Below, one piece after another: positions 9,019 through 17,881 of a stretch of DNA of 64,000 nt. The position numbers and the translations under genes are program-made. The notes below the pieces were generated by a model. That model saw nothing but the letters and a program-made list of their open reading frames with translations. It made no database searches and was not told the DNA's origin. The stretch comes from Candidatus Paraprochloron terpiosi LD05. Lineage in GTDB: Bacteria > Cyanobacteriota > Cyanobacteriia > Cyanobacteriales > Prochloraceae. Location of the stretch: NCBI GenBank assembly GCA_018141785.1, contig CP073341.1, forward strand, positions 1,377,118 through 1,441,117. Direction: 5' to 3'. Position 1 is the stretch's first letter. The number at the start of each line of letters is the position of its first letter.

Positions 9019-9296
9019 CTGTGTTTCTTCTTCGCTAAATAAGAAATATTGTCAATATATTAACAACATATCACTGATAATGGTAACTGGACAGAAACTT
9101 CAATCACGCGGACGATGCCTCAACGACTTCCTTCGCCTTGGGATTTAGCTTAGCTCTTTGTGCTCCCGAAGGGACACTCGAAGATGCTCGGTTTTTAATG
9201 ACACGAGCTTGATGCTAGCAGTGCTGTAAGCTATTCCAAAATCAGCAAAAATCCTGACAGGGAGCTATTTGGATACAGCCCAAGAACGCACTTTTC

Positions 9297-9735
9297 CTAG
9301 TGTAACGGGAGTGCGCGCCGCGTAGCGGTGCGCATAAATTCGCTCGAATTGGGCCAAATCTTTTTGCTCTTGTTCTGAAACATGTAAATCATTCCGCCCT
9401 CCCGCAGCACTCGGTAAATTTCAGCAAAGAGACGGGAAGGATCATCAGTATAGCAAACACTTTCAAAGAAATAAGCAACGTCGAAAACATTATCGTCAAA
9501 CGGCAGATTGTGATAATCACCTACATGAATCCGAACGCGATCTTCAAGTCCTGCCTGTCTTATGAGCTTCTGGGCTGTCTGTGCAAGCTCAACAGAAATC
9601 GTTATTCCCTCAATCTTTACGCCCGGAATATTCTGGGCAATATCAATCGACGGCCCCCCTGCACGTAATCTCCAGGCTTAATACCAGCGCGACTTGCCTG
9701 AAACAAGTTGGTTGCAAGAAACGGGTCGTCTGCGT
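9297..9735 (-). pseudogene. SAM-dependent methyltransferase remnant
   Basis: On the minus strand a frame reads GGPSIDIAQNIPGVKIEGIT, then continues with a VGDYHNLPF block, DVAYFFESVCYTDD and YRVLREGGMIYMF before a stop at 9297-9299. This is the core of a class I methyltransferase of the kind found in natural-product and tocopherol-like pathways. In another frame just upstream, QASRAGIKPGDYV is the segment that normally precedes SAM motif I. The LDxGCG motif itself is missing, so there is a deletion or frame break at about 9660 and the gene cannot make a working enzyme. Its other end runs into a protease remnant. Confidence 0.75.
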
Positions 9736-9976
9736 CTCAATTGCACAGTGCCGCCGCCAGGTTTCGCCCCAAGGATGTTTTCTCCGAGGGCAAGGATGCC
9801 TTGGCTTTGGTAGGTTTTCCCCCAGTTGCTGAAGTCGAGGGGATAACCTCTGGCATCGGTTGCACCCACTGCCAAAACTGCTCGCAGGGCGGCGGGTACG
9901 TGGAGGCAGTCGCAACCGTCGTTTCCGGCGGCGGCGACCATAAGGATATTTCTGTCGCGGCACATCTGGACGGCGC

Positions 9977-10020
9977 GATCTGTGGTAACAGATCTGGCGG
10001 GCGGGGCGCGCCCCCAGATC
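9977..10020. repeat. Small palindromic element flanked by duplicated GATC (copy 1)
   Basis: Thirty-six bases (9981-10016) starting TGTGGTAACAGATCTGGCGG lie between GATC (9977-9980) and GATC (10017-10020). Removing the element with one GATC rejoins the protease frame as EDWLD then RAVQMC, the expected family sequence. The inserted length is 40 nt, which shifts the frame. Related copies are at 39023-39061 and 57146-57185. Confidence 0.75.
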
Positions 10021-10144
10021 GAGCCAGTCTTCGGCTTCTCCCAAGTCGGTGAGAGAACCGCCACTGATGTTAATGACCTGTGCGCCATTTTCGGCGGCTT
10101 GTTCAATGGCACGGGCGAGATCGAGTTGGGAGAGTTGGCTGCGA

Positions 10145-10172
10145 CCCCCCGGCATTGATTAATGGCGGGGGC
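10145..10172. repeat. CCCCCGGCAT palindromic dispersed repeat (copy 1)
   Basis: Near-perfect palindrome: a CCCCCGGCAT arm, TGATTA centre and ATGGCGGGGG arm. Copies with the same arms occur at 10459-10489, 26875-26902, 27048-27076, 52069-52097 and, with a different centre, 23161-23186. Here it sits inside the PatA-like remnant between codons for APVFAD and GRSQLSQ. Confidence 0.8.
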
Positions 10173-10299
10173 TCCGCTTTGCGGTACGTCGGCAAAGACG
10201 GGGGCGAGGAGTCCCCAACAACGTCCAAAAATGAGGCTGGTAATGTGGGTGGAGTGGGTGGACATCTGCCCGGTGGTGCTAGCGTTCTAAGGCATCTTC

Positions 10300-10420
10300 A
10301 TAAACCGTGTCACAAGCAGGTACATTCTCGAAAATCCAAGCAAGTAAAGACTGAGGTAAGGCTTGAGCCGGATGATTGGAGACAATCACGTCCGGTTCTT
10401 AGGGGAGGGGAGTGATTCCT
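10300..10420 (+). mobile_element. Group II intron 3' fragment (domain V/VI)
   Basis: 10365-10398 reads GAGCCGGATGATTGGAGACA and continues to ATCACGTCCGGTTC, a 34-nt hairpin matching the domain V pattern of bacterial group II introns (GAGCCG...CGGTTC closing stem). It follows a GACTGAGGTAAGGCTT lead-in that commonly precedes domain V. No 5' part or reverse transcriptase is nearby, so this is a truncated tail. It is followed by a short stretch of dispersed repeats up to dprA, including a second CCCCCGGCAT palindrome (10459-10489). Confidence 0.7.
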
Positions 10421-10552
10421 GATTGCGCAAGCTTTGCGTAAGCAACCGCCCTTGGCGTCCCCCCCGGCATTGATTAATGGCGGGGGTCCCTTGCCCGACT
10501 TAGAAACGCCGAGCTGCTGCGTAGCGGCTTGGCGTAGTCCATTATAACTGTT

Positions 10553-11662
10553 TCAACATCTTTGATAACGCATTCCCGGTAACTGAGACACCAACCCCAA
10601 TAATTCCAATTGTATCAGAGCAGCAGAAATAGAACTAGCTGGCAAACCCGCCGACTGAACGATAGAATCGAAAGGAGTAGATTCGTAGGCGATGGCCTTA
10701 ATTACCTTTGCTAATTCCGGTGAGAGGTCTGGCATTGGCTCAACCTTTTTCTTGATAATAGTTTTTGCTTCTAAATTAGGTATTACCCCCAACATAGACA
10801 ACAACTCCTCTTCTTCCACAATCATCCCTGCACCGTTGTGCAACAATTTCAAACAGCCCCGATATTGCTCATTATCGGGAGAATGGGGTAAAGCGTAAAC
10901 ATCTCGACCAAAATCATTAGCATGGCGAGCAGTAATTAAAGCACCTGACCTTTCTGGCGCTTCCATAACCAAAACCGCACGACTCAAACCAGCAATAATA
11001 CGATTGCGAGCGGGAAAATTGCTCCGATCCGGTCTTGTCCCTTGGGGATACTCGCTCAATAATAGTCCCTGTTGGGCGATTGCCTCATAAAGCTGTTTAT
11101 TGCACCGAGGATAAACCTGATCCAACCCTGTCCCCAAAACCCCTATGGCCCTTCCTCCTACCTCCAAACAGCCTTCATGGGCTTCTCCATCAATTCCTGC
11201 TGCCAACCCTGAAACAATGGTAAACCCAGACTTTGCTAAAATACTGCTAATTCTCCGGGTCCAGCGTCGTCCGTGTTCTGTGGGGTTACGGGTACCCACA
11301 ATCCCTATTATGGGGGTTAGACCTTGATTTTCCTCAAGTTTAACCTCCCCTTGATAGTACAAAACAGGTGGGGGACTGGGAATTTCCAGCAACAACCGGG
11401 GATAGTTTTCATCTGCTGGGGTCCAGAAATGGGGGTTTTGGCGACTGTGTTCCTCTAGTAGTCTTTCTGGATTAATTTGCGATCGCCCTTGGGCTACTGC
11501 ACTGACTAACTTCCTCCCGAACCCCTCTACTTCCCCTAAAGCTACTGCTGGGGCTGCCCAAGCTTCAGCTAAGGTGCCAAAATGCTGCTGCACTCGAAAT
11601 AGCAGTACTGGTCCCACACCAGTAATTTTCGACCAAGCTAACCAGTAAGCCCGTTCTTTCAC
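10553..11662 (-). CDS. dprA: DNA-processing protein DprA (Smf)
   Basis: 369 aa. It has an N-terminal SAM-like helical region, a central Rossmann-like domain with GIVGTRNPTEHGRRW and SGLAAGIDGEAHEG, the EYPQGTRPDRSNFPARNRII block and a C-terminal winged-helix region (about 305-365). DprA loads RecA onto incoming single strands in natural transformation. The length is normal and no frame break is seen. It is flanked by repeats and stands alone. Confidence 0.93.
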   Translation of the reverse strand: MKERAYWLAWSKITGVGPVLLFRVQQHFGTLAEAWAAPAVALGEVEGFGRKLVSAVAQGRSQINPERLLEEHSRQNPHFWTPADENYPRLLLEIPSPPPVLYYQGEVKLEENQGLTPIIGIVGTRNPTEHGRRWTRRISSILAKSGFTIVSGLAAGIDGEAHEGCLEVGGRAIGVLGTGLDQVYPRCNKQLYEAIAQQGLLLSEYPQGTRPDRSNFPARNRIIAGLSRAVLVMEAPERSGALITARHANDFGRDVYALPHSPDNEQYRGCLKLLHNGAGMIVEEEELLSMLGVIPNLEAKTIIKKKVEPMPDLSPELAKVIKAIAYESTPFDSIVQSAGLPASSISAALIQLELLGLVSQLPGMRYQRC

Positions 11663-11846
11663 AATATTATACCTAATAATACCGAAATATAATTATCTTA
11701 TTGTATCTATATAAGTAATTTACTCTCACTATTAAGGTTACCAAACTTGGTCACAATTCCCCACCCTACGAACTTCCTCTCTTATCTTTCTCTGCGTCCT
11801 CTGGGCCTCTGCGGTTCATTTTTATTTACCTCCATCACCACCTTAA

Positions 11847-13028
11847 TCATGGTTGAAATTGCTTTATAAATGCTACTATTTTTGTCGCTGCATGAACCAG
11901 AACTGCTGGAGACTTTACTAAAGCAAACCTGATGTATCCTTCTCCAGTAGTGCCAAATCCAGCTCCTGGGGAGGCTGCAACGCCAGTTTTTGCTACCAAA
12001 TCCTGACAGAATTGGATTGAGTTATTTGGCCAAGGAGTAGGCAATTTAGCCCAGACATACATAGTAGCTTTAGGAGTAGGAACTTGCCAACCCAAGCGAT
12101 TTAAAGCTTCAACAAAGACATTCCGTCGCTGAAGATAAGTAGCGACAGTATTTGCTACTATAGAATTATCTCGAGACAAAGCAGCGATGGCCCCATTTAA
12201 AATACCCTCATACTGATTGAAATCCACCGCTGCTTTAACCCGTTGCAAAGCCATAATCAACTCCCGATTGCCAATAGCCAAACCCACCCGAAACCCTCCC
12301 ATATTGTAGGATTTAGATAAGGAAAAAAACTCAATAGACAGGGATTTCTTCCTGTCTGCTTGAAAAATAGAAGGAGGTGGTTTAGTGGGGGCAAAAAAGA
12401 TATCAGCGTAGGGAAAATCGTGGACTAAAACTAAATTGTGGTGACGACAAAAAGATACTGCCTTCTGGAAGAAAGATAAAGGAGCGATCGCCGTGGTAGG
12501 ATTGTGAGGATAGCTCAAAATCATCAGCCGAGTGTTATTCAAAATCGATTCTGGGATATGTTCCAGAACAGGTAAAAACTGATTTTCTGCTAATAGGGGC
12601 ATAGGATAAACCTGACCGCTGGCTAAATAAACTCCGCCATAATGGGAAGGATAGCCTGGATCTGGCACAAGAGCATAATCTCCTGGGTTGAGCAAGGCTA
12701 AAGGTAAATGAGCAGTTCCTTCCTGAGAACCAATTAGTTGCAGTACTTCCGAAGTGGGATCTACCTCAATGCCGAATTTTTTTTCATACCAATGAGCTGC
12801 TGCGCGACGAAAAGCACCAGTACCATTATAGAGTAAATAACCGTGAGTACTTCTGTCTTTTAAATTCGATTCAATTGCATCTGTAACCAAGTTTGATGCT
12901 GGTAAGTCAGAAGAACCCAAAGACAAGTCAATTATCTCTTGACCCGACTCTCTCGCAGCAGCTTTTGCCCGATCCATATGGGCAAACACATTAGTCTTAA
13001 ATGCTTGTAACCGCTTGGCAAATTGCAT
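11847..13028 (-). CDS. Class I/II pyridoxal-phosphate aminotransferase, LL-diaminopimelate aminotransferase-like
   Basis: 393 aa, fold-type I PLP enzyme. Visible motifs are LSLGSSDLPAS near the start, SQEGTAHLPLALLNPGDYAL, YPHNPTTA (substrate/PLP-binding Asn), HDFPYADIFF and the Schiff-base lysine in FFSLSKSYNMGGFRVG, plus the C-terminal GYIRFALV arginine. It resembles the DapL/AlaC group used in cyanobacteria for amino acid synthesis; the exact substrate cannot be read from sequence. A thioredoxin-like gene begins 49 bp upstream in the same direction. Confidence 0.82.
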   Translation of the reverse strand: MQFAKRLQAFKTNVFAHMDRAKAAARESGQEIIDLSLGSSDLPASNLVTDAIESNLKDRSTHGYLLYNGTGAFRRAAAHWYEKKFGIEVDPTSEVLQLIGSQEGTAHLPLALLNPGDYALVPDPGYPSHYGGVYLASGQVYPMPLLAENQFLPVLEHIPESILNNTRLMILSYPHNPTTAIAPLSFFQKAVSFCRHHNLVLVHDFPYADIFFAPTKPPPSIFQADRKKSLSIEFFSLSKSYNMGGFRVGLAIGNRELIMALQRVKAAVDFNQYEGILNGAIAALSRDNSIVANTVATYLQRRNVFVEALNRLGWQVPTPKATMYVWAKLPTPWPNNSIQFCQDLVAKTGVAASPGAGFGTTGEGYIRFALVKSPAVLVHAATKIVAFIKQFQP

Positions 13029-13076
13029 TTTTGTTGTGGGTTTTTAGTTGTTCAATTAATTACTAACAACCAATTA

Positions 13077-13403
13077 CTAATTGAGATGATTATCTAGTAA
13101 AGTTTTTAATTTATCTTTGGTAATTGCTCCCTCATGAGAGGCAATAATTACTTCATTCTGAAATAATCTCAGGGCAGGAACACCTTCTACCTTACACAGA
13201 GCAACAGAGTCGGGGTTGGAGTCAATTTCCAATTTAACCACCTTGAGACCATGGCTATAATTTTGGGCCACCCAGTCAATGGAGGGAGATACCAGACGAC
13301 AGGGACCACACCAGTTAGCCCAGAAATAAGCTAATACGGGTTGGTCAGATTTTAAAACTTCATCCTTAAATTCCGCATCGGTAATGGAAATGACCCTGTT
13401 CAC
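13077..13403 (-). CDS. Thioredoxin-family protein
   Basis: 108 aa when started at the GTG at 13403. A ribosome site GAGGAG lies seven bases before that GTG, whereas the upstream ATG at 13418 overlaps this site and is less likely. The thioredoxin fold has the active site WCGPC with a preceding FWAN, and the cis-Pro in GVPALRLF. It reduces disulfides in the cytosol, probably serving redox regulation as one of several cyanobacterial thioredoxins. It is likely co-transcribed with the aminotransferase downstream. Confidence 0.85.
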   Translation of the reverse strand: MNRVISITDAEFKDEVLKSDQPVLAYFWANWCGPCRLVSPSIDWVAQNYSHGLKVVKLEIDSNPDSVALCKVEGVPALRLFQNEVIIASHEGAITKDKLKTLLDNHLN

Positions 13404-13491
13404 GAAAATGCTCCTCAAAACTCTTACGCTCTGTTGGTTATTTTACCATGGGAATCCACCTATACCGGCGGACTCTACTGAGATAATCTGG

Positions 13492-14274
13492 TTAAATTTT
13501 ATTGAGTTGGGCCCGCAGAGCATCCAGTTTTGCATCCACTTCAGACTTCGGTTCCTCAGGAGGTGGGGAGTCAGAGGATGATTCAGCGGCGGGCAATGCT
13601 TGCTGAGAGGGATCCGTCCCGGCGATTGCCATCTTCAGTGCTTCCAATTCATCTTCCACCTCGCTACCTCCTTCCAGCTGGGCAAATTGTTGTTCTATAC
13701 CTACTCCACCCAGTTCTCCCACTGCCTGAGAACGAGCTTCCATTTCCATTACCTTATCTTCCATGCGCTCGAAGGCAGCCATAGCGCTATCTGTACCGAG
13801 GTTGTCAATGGTGCTTTGGAGTTGTTCGTTAGCCCTGGCAGCAGTAGCTCGCGCTTTGAGCATTTCCTTCTTGTTCTTCGCTTCAGAAATCTTATTTTCT
13901 AAAGTGATGAGATTGCGCTTGAGAGTCTCTACTTGAGTGCTTTGCTGATCCAGCTGCTGTTTGAGAGTATTAGCCGTGTTTGCACTGGTTTTTTTCCGCA
14001 GTAGAGCTTCCCGAGCCAGGTTTTCATCCCCTTTTTTCAGAGCCAGTTGGGCCCTTTGCTGCCAATTATTGGCCTCTGTCTGGTTTTTATGATGTTGTTG
14101 TTCTGTGCGTTTTTGGGTGGCGATGGCCCTGGCAACTGCTTGCCTTAGCTCTATCAGATCGGATTGCATATCAATAATGGCCTGCTCCAGAATCTTTTCC
14201 GGATCTTCTGCCTTCGATATCAGATCGTTAACATTCCCGCGAACAATTCTACTAATACGTTCAAATAATCCCAT
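13492..14274 (-). CDS. vipp1: Vesicle-inducing protein in plastids 1 (IM30/Vipp1)
   Basis: 260 aa. MGLFERISRIVRGNVNDLIS is the amphipathic membrane-binding helix, followed by EDPEKILEQAIIDMQ and long coiled-coil helices to about residue 220. A low-complexity Ser/Pro/Glu linker and a final short helix (EVDAKLDALRAQLNKI) mark Vipp1 rather than bacterial PspA. Known role: ESCRT-III-like rings that build and protect thylakoid membranes. A truncated-looking paralogue lies just upstream. Confidence 0.93.
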   Translation of the reverse strand: MGLFERISRIVRGNVNDLISKAEDPEKILEQAIIDMQSDLIELRQAVARAIATQKRTEQQHHKNQTEANNWQQRAQLALKKGDENLAREALLRKKTSANTANTLKQQLDQQSTQVETLKRNLITLENKISEAKNKKEMLKARATAARANEQLQSTIDNLGTDSAMAAFERMEDKVMEMEARSQAVGELGGVGIEQQFAQLEGGSEVEDELEALKMAIAGTDPSQQALPAAESSSDSPPPEEPKSEVDAKLDALRAQLNKI

Positions 14275-14363
14275 GACCCTATGTATTCTAGCTGGATATT
14301 TATGTTCTAGTTTAAAACAATTGCCGTCTTTTGTGGGTGATTGGTATCTACCCTTGGAGCCGC

Positions 14364-14813
14364 CTAACCCTGGCTCCTCAGGGCGGTAACTGAATCTCGC
14401 CCTGAGGCAATATACATATTCTTTTTCATTTTCACTGTTGCGATTTTGCTTTCTAGGACTCCTATGTTCTTTCTGAGGTTATTAATAATATCTAGTTGCT
14501 GATCTATTTGGGTTTGTAGGGTTTTAGCGATGTTTAGATAAGGTTGACGGTAGTGTAGAGCGGACCGCGCTAACCTTTCATCTCCTTTGCGTAAAGCTAA
14601 CTGAGCACGACTATACCACCCGTTGGCGGCAGCTTGATTTTGATTTAATTGTCGCTCTGTGCGTTTAAGGCTGGCGCTCGCTCCTGCTACACCTTGACGC
14701 CGGTTAATTAAATGCTGCTCTAGATTTAGAACAGTTTGTTCCAGGATTTTTTCGGTATCCTCACCGCCATCGACAATCTTGTTAATGTTAGAAATACGCT
14801 CTAGCCAGCCCAT
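14364..14813 (-). CDS. Short PspA/IM30 paralogue
   Basis: 149 aa. It shares with Vipp1 the opening MGWLERIS, EDTEKILEQTVLNLEQ, a KRTERQLNQNQAAANGWYSR block and RAQLALRKGDERLAR. It ends after helix 3, about 70 residues shorter than usual PspA and without the Vipp1 tail. The N-terminal amphipathic helix is also altered and shortened. It is a tandem duplicate 89 bp upstream of vipp1 in the same direction. It may be a specialised short form or a gene in decay; the frame itself is clean. Confidence 0.75.
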   Translation of the reverse strand: MGWLERISNINKIVDGGEDTEKILEQTVLNLEQHLINRRQGVAGASASLKRTERQLNQNQAAANGWYSRAQLALRKGDERLARSALHYRQPYLNIAKTLQTQIDQQLDIINNLRKNIGVLESKIATVKMKKNMYIASGRDSVTALRSQG

Positions 14814-14848
14814 ATTAACACTCCCATCCTTATTCTATTTATCATAGG

Positions 14849-15730
14849 TCATGGATAAACTGAGGCGAAAATACCTTTTTCTTTGAGTTGGGCCACAAAA
14901 AGCGTCGCATCCGCTCTTGTTTTGAAGGCTCCCATCTGAATCCACTTTTCAGTAGCTAATTGGCGTATATAAGCATCGGGGACGATGGCCTTCGCCGATT
15001 CCAGGGAGCGGGATCCTGTATAAACAGTCAGCACGTAATAGAAATTATCTCCCGAAGCAGGAGGAAGTAGAGCCTCCGTCAAATTACCAGCACCCACTGG
15101 AGCTAGAGGGGGAGTGGGAGTTGGTTCTTGATGGTGAATAAGATTGGGGGTAGGTGGTATCAATTTATCTCCTACTCTCTCAGAACCAGGACTGGGTTTA
15201 AGAGTAGTAAGACTAGCCAAGTCTAAATCCACAAATTCATCTCCTGCTAGGTTAGGATAGCCAATAGGAGGGCGCTTTTCTAGTTGCCCTGATGTGGTAG
15301 CATTTGGCTGGTTTTGATGGAAGGATAGTTGTTCTAGCACCCAAGGACTCACAAAGGCAGAACCTACTAGGGCACTGGCAACCAGAAACATTAACATGGA
15401 AGTAATACTCAGGGGGGTGAGTCCCCCAGGGAGTAATGGAGCCGAAGTTGGGATTAATGTTTCATCAACTCCGGGAGTCTCCAGCAGTCGAGCGGAGGAT
15501 TCGAGATAGTCATCCGCGCTCGAAGAATTAGCTCGACGAAGAGGCGGACAAATTAAGCTAGCACTGAGAATATTAGCAGGTTTAGCCAAAGCGACTTGTT
15601 TGACCCCTCTCAAACGCCGATATCGACATAATTCAGCTGTTTCTTGCAAATCTAGACTCCCCAAAGCCTTGAGTAAAACTGGATTGACTGTCAAGGGATG
15701 GGTAAAATAAACCTCGGTATTTTTGCTCAT
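14849..15730 (-). CDS. Membrane protein with C-terminal SPOR-like domain
   Basis: 293 aa. There is a cytoplasmic N-terminal region of about 110 residues, one transmembrane helix (SMLMFLVASALVGSAFVSPW), a Pro-rich linker and a C-terminal domain of about 75 residues, from FYYVLTVYTGSRSLESAKAI to the final WIQMGAFKTRADATLFVAQL and ASVYP. The end resembles SPOR domains, which bind denuded peptidoglycan at division sites. The family is seen in cyanobacteria; function is not known to me. It may be transcribed with the pspA-like pair below it. Confidence 0.65.
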   Translation of the reverse strand: MSKNTEVYFTHPLTVNPVLLKALGSLDLQETAELCRYRRLRGVKQVALAKPANILSASLICPPLRRANSSSADDYLESSARLLETPGVDETLIPTSAPLLPGGLTPLSITSMLMFLVASALVGSAFVSPWVLEQLSFHQNQPNATTSGQLEKRPPIGYPNLAGDEFVDLDLASLTTLKPSPGSERVGDKLIPPTPNLIHHQEPTPTPPLAPVGAGNLTEALLPPASGDNFYYVLTVYTGSRSLESAKAIVPDAYIRQLATEKWIQMGAFKTRADATLFVAQLKEKGIFASVYP

Positions 15731-15850
15731 GAGTTATACTATCCTAGAATTAGTAACTACATATAGCACGTACCATGATAGTTAACAGTTATAGCAATAT
15801 CTAGGGCGACCCGCGTAGCGGATCCGCTTTGCGGCGCGCAGGTTGATTAT

Positions 15851-16306
15851 ATGTCTTTCAATTCCATACAACAAATTTTAGCAGCAATTGAAAAGCAGCC
15901 AAGTTGGAGAAGACAACAGCAATATTGCCATTTGCTTCAATGTTGGGAGAAAGTAGTTTCCACAAAAATTGCCCAAGTCTCCCATCCCCTTTATATTGCC
16001 AGCAAGGTTCTCTTCGTTGCTACTTCCAGCGCTGTTTGGGCACAAACTCTTTCCTTCGAGCGCTATCAACTCTTGAAAAAGCTGAATACCCTTTTACCGG
16101 AGAACCTTTCTGATATCCGTTTTTCTCCTACTTTACAAGCAATTAAAAACCATTCTCAATCTCGCCTCGAAAACCATCTCTCTAAGGTAGAGAGGAACCT
16201 GCCCCTTCCCCTTTGTCCGAGCTGTAACGCTCCCACGACCCCCGGGGAACTCCAGCGTTGGCGGCTCTGTTGTCATTGCGCCGCAAAACAATGGCAAGAT
16301 AATTAA
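15851..16306 (+). CDS. DciA-like protein (DUF721) with a C-terminal zinc ribbon
   Basis: 151 aa. The N-terminal part (MSFNSIQQILAAIEKQPSW, WEKVVSTKIAQVSHPLYI, VLFVATSSAVWAQTLSFER) matches the DUF721/DciA fold, known in many bacteria as the loader of the replicative helicase DnaB. Cyanobacterial versions carry a C-terminal four-Cys segment, here CPSC about 20 residues before CCHC. A repeat-derived GCGTAGCGGATCCGCTTTGC palindrome lies just before the start (about 15812-15838). Confidence 0.75.
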   Translation: MSFNSIQQILAAIEKQPSWRRQQQYCHLLQCWEKVVSTKIAQVSHPLYIASKVLFVATSSAVWAQTLSFERYQLLKKLNTLLPENLSDIRFSPTLQAIKNHSQSRLENHLSKVERNLPLPLCPSCNAPTTPGELQRWRLCCHCAAKQWQDN

Positions 16307-16483
16307 TATTTCATATTTGCTTCATCTTGCCCATTGTCTAGTTTTGTTAAGCTATCTTGTATATATGTAAAGCAAATATTAAATAAATATAAAGAATGAG
16401 ATAGGGCTGGGGATCAGTCAAACCTAGATAGAATCATGACTGGAAACGATTATCTCAAGATTTGACTTGTTGCTAAATTAAAT

Positions 16484-16529
16484 ATTAATAGTCAGATTTT
16501 GACGCTATTAATAGTCAGATTTTGACGCT
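16484..16529 (+). repeat. Perfect tandem repeat, 2 x 23 bp, before a small gene
   Basis: ATTAATAGTCAGATTTTGAC followed by GCT occurs twice back to back (16484-16506 and 16507-16529), ending 16 bp before the ATG at 16546. The unit contains TTTGAC, and another TTTGACTTG occurs at 16460. It could be a pair of operator sites or a slippage duplication in the leader. Confidence 0.8.
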
Positions 16530-16545
16530 CTTTTAAAAAAATCTC

Positions 16546-16815
16546 ATGAAAAAAGCAAATTTTTTAACCTCTGCTTGTCGATGCTGCCGTAACTATACTC
16601 CGGAAGGGAGACGAGGCGGAATCTGCAAGCTACTGGGGGCACCAGTAAAAGCTAACTGGAAAGCTTGCACCTATGCTTCCCCTCCCTTTGCTCCTACTTG
16701 GGATAGTTTGGAAGAAATAGTCCATTTAGAGAATTCACTCTTATTAAATTACTCTCGCATTGAGCCTGCTGAGAGGGCAGGAGTAGGAGAAAAAAAAGAA
16801 GTAGCTATTGCCTAG
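16546..16815 (+). CDS. Conserved cyanobacterial Cys-rich protein, unknown function
   Basis: 89 aa. It contains CRCCRNYTPEGRRGGICKLL, then GAPVKANWKACTYASPPFAP, a compact cysteine cluster (C-x-CC...C...C) that I recognise as recurrent in cyanobacterial small proteins without assigned function. The tail is acidic and variable. Metal binding is likely from the pattern. The 23-bp tandem repeat just upstream and a bidirectional terminator downstream make it a self-contained unit. Confidence 0.65.
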   Translation: MKKANFLTSACRCCRNYTPEGRRGGICKLLGAPVKANWKACTYASPPFAPTWDSLEEIVHLENSLLLNYSRIEPAERAGVGEKKEVAIA

Positions 16816-16869
16816 CAGCTCAATTTTCCCATATAAAACACCAAATTTAACAAAAAAATTTTCATTTAG

Positions 16870-16900
16870 AATCGCACCTTGTCTCAGGCAGGGTGCGATT
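16870..16900. terminator. Bidirectional hairpin terminator
   Basis: AATCGCACC (16870-16878) pairs with GGTGCGATT (16892-16900), with A/T runs on both outer sides. It separates the small Cys-rich gene (plus) from menB (minus), which converge here. Confidence 0.7.
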
Positions 16901-16906
16901 TCAGGT

Positions 16907-17746
16907 TTATGGTAGCCAAGGATATTGGCGAAAATTGGGAGGACGTTTTTCTAGAAATGCCTTGTGTCCTTCTGCTCCTTCTTCAGTCATATAATAGAGC
17001 TGGGTGGCATTGCCCGCCAGTTCCTGCAAACCCACTTGACCATCACAGTCGGCATTAAAAGCAGCTTTTAAACAACGAATAGCAATGGGACTATGAAGGA
17101 GAATTTCCCTGGCCCATTTAATTCCTTCTGCTGACAACTGTTCCACCGGGACGACAGTATTAACCAGTCCCATTTCTTGGGCTTCCGTTGCGGTGTACTG
17201 ACGACAGAGAAACCAAATTTCCCTAGCCTTTTTTTGCCCCACAATGCGAGCGAGATAACTAGCTCCAAATCCGCCGTCAAAACTGCCCACCTTAGGTCCT
17301 GTTTGGCCAAAAATGCCATTATCAGCTGCGATGGTTAGGTCGCAGATCAGGTGTAGGACGTGACCGCCACCAATGGCATAACCTGCCACCAGGGCAATGA
17401 CCACTTTGGGTAGGGACCGAATTAACCGTTGCAGATCTAGGACGTTCAAGCGGGGTACCCCGTCATCTCCGATATAGCCTGCTTTCCCCCGCACGCTTTG
17501 ATCGCCGCCGGAACAAAAGGCATATTTTCCATCGGTGTGAGGACCGGCACCAGTGAAGAGAACAACGCCAATTTGGTTGTCTTCCCGAACATCTACAAAG
17601 GCGTCATAGAGTTCAAATACTGTCTTCGGACGAAAGGCATTTCGTTTGTGAGGACGATTGATGGTGATTTTGGCGATCCCTTCATCACATTTGTGATAGA
17701 GGATGTCTGAGTAGGTTTTGGCTATTTGCCATTCTACTTCTTTCAT
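16907..17746 (-). CDS. menB: 1,4-dihydroxy-2-naphthoyl-CoA synthase
   Basis: 279 aa crotonase-fold enzyme. Typical MenB blocks are present: [72 protein letters not shown] and the C-terminal [17 protein letters not shown]. It closes the naphthoquinone ring from o-succinylbenzoyl-CoA, in cyanobacteria for phylloquinone, the photosystem I cofactor. No other men genes are adjacent. Confidence 0.95.
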   Translation of the reverse strand: MKEVEWQIAKTYSDILYHKCDEGIAKITINRPHKRNAFRPKTVFELYDAFVDVREDNQIGVVLFTGAGPHTDGKYAFCSGGDQSVRGKAGYIGDDGVPRLNVLDLQRLIRSLPKVVIALVAGYAIGGGHVLHLICDLTIAADNGIFGQTGPKVGSFDGGFGASYLARIVGQKKAREIWFLCRQYTATEAQEMGLVNTVVPVEQLSAEGIKWAREILLHSPIAIRCLKAAFNADCDGQVGLQELAGNATQLYYMTEEGAEGHKAFLEKRPPNFRQYPWLP

Positions 17747-17881
17747 GGATTTTGTTGGAGATTCTCGTTTAGTATAAATTGAACCGCTGAACGCCGGTAG
17801 CGCAGAGGAAGAGAAGAGAGAGGGTTTAAGAGTATGTTTATTATGTTATGTCAAGGTGAACAACACCCCGCCGGGAGCACT

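Larger units (their letters stand above)
9740..10290 (-). pseudogene. Cyanobactin PatA-type subtilisin protease, broken by repeats
   Basis: Pieces of one subtilisin domain occur in successive frames: MSTHSTHITSLIFG (active His region), APVFAD, SQLSQLDLARAIEQAAENGA, VINISGGSLTDLGEAEDWLD, CRDRNILMVAAAGNDGCDCL and LALGENILGAKPGGGT. The blocks CDCLHVPAAL and GEADDWL-like are hallmarks of the PatA/PatG cyanobactin proteases that release or cyclise ribosomal peptides. Two frame breaks coincide exactly with small palindromic insertions at about 10145-10187 and 9981-10016. The sequence stops before the catalytic GTSFATP motif. Confidence 0.75.

Noticed and set aside
10080..10415. Plus-strand frame over the protease remnant
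   Set aside because: Antisense shadow of the PatA-like pseudogene and of repeats; no independent support.
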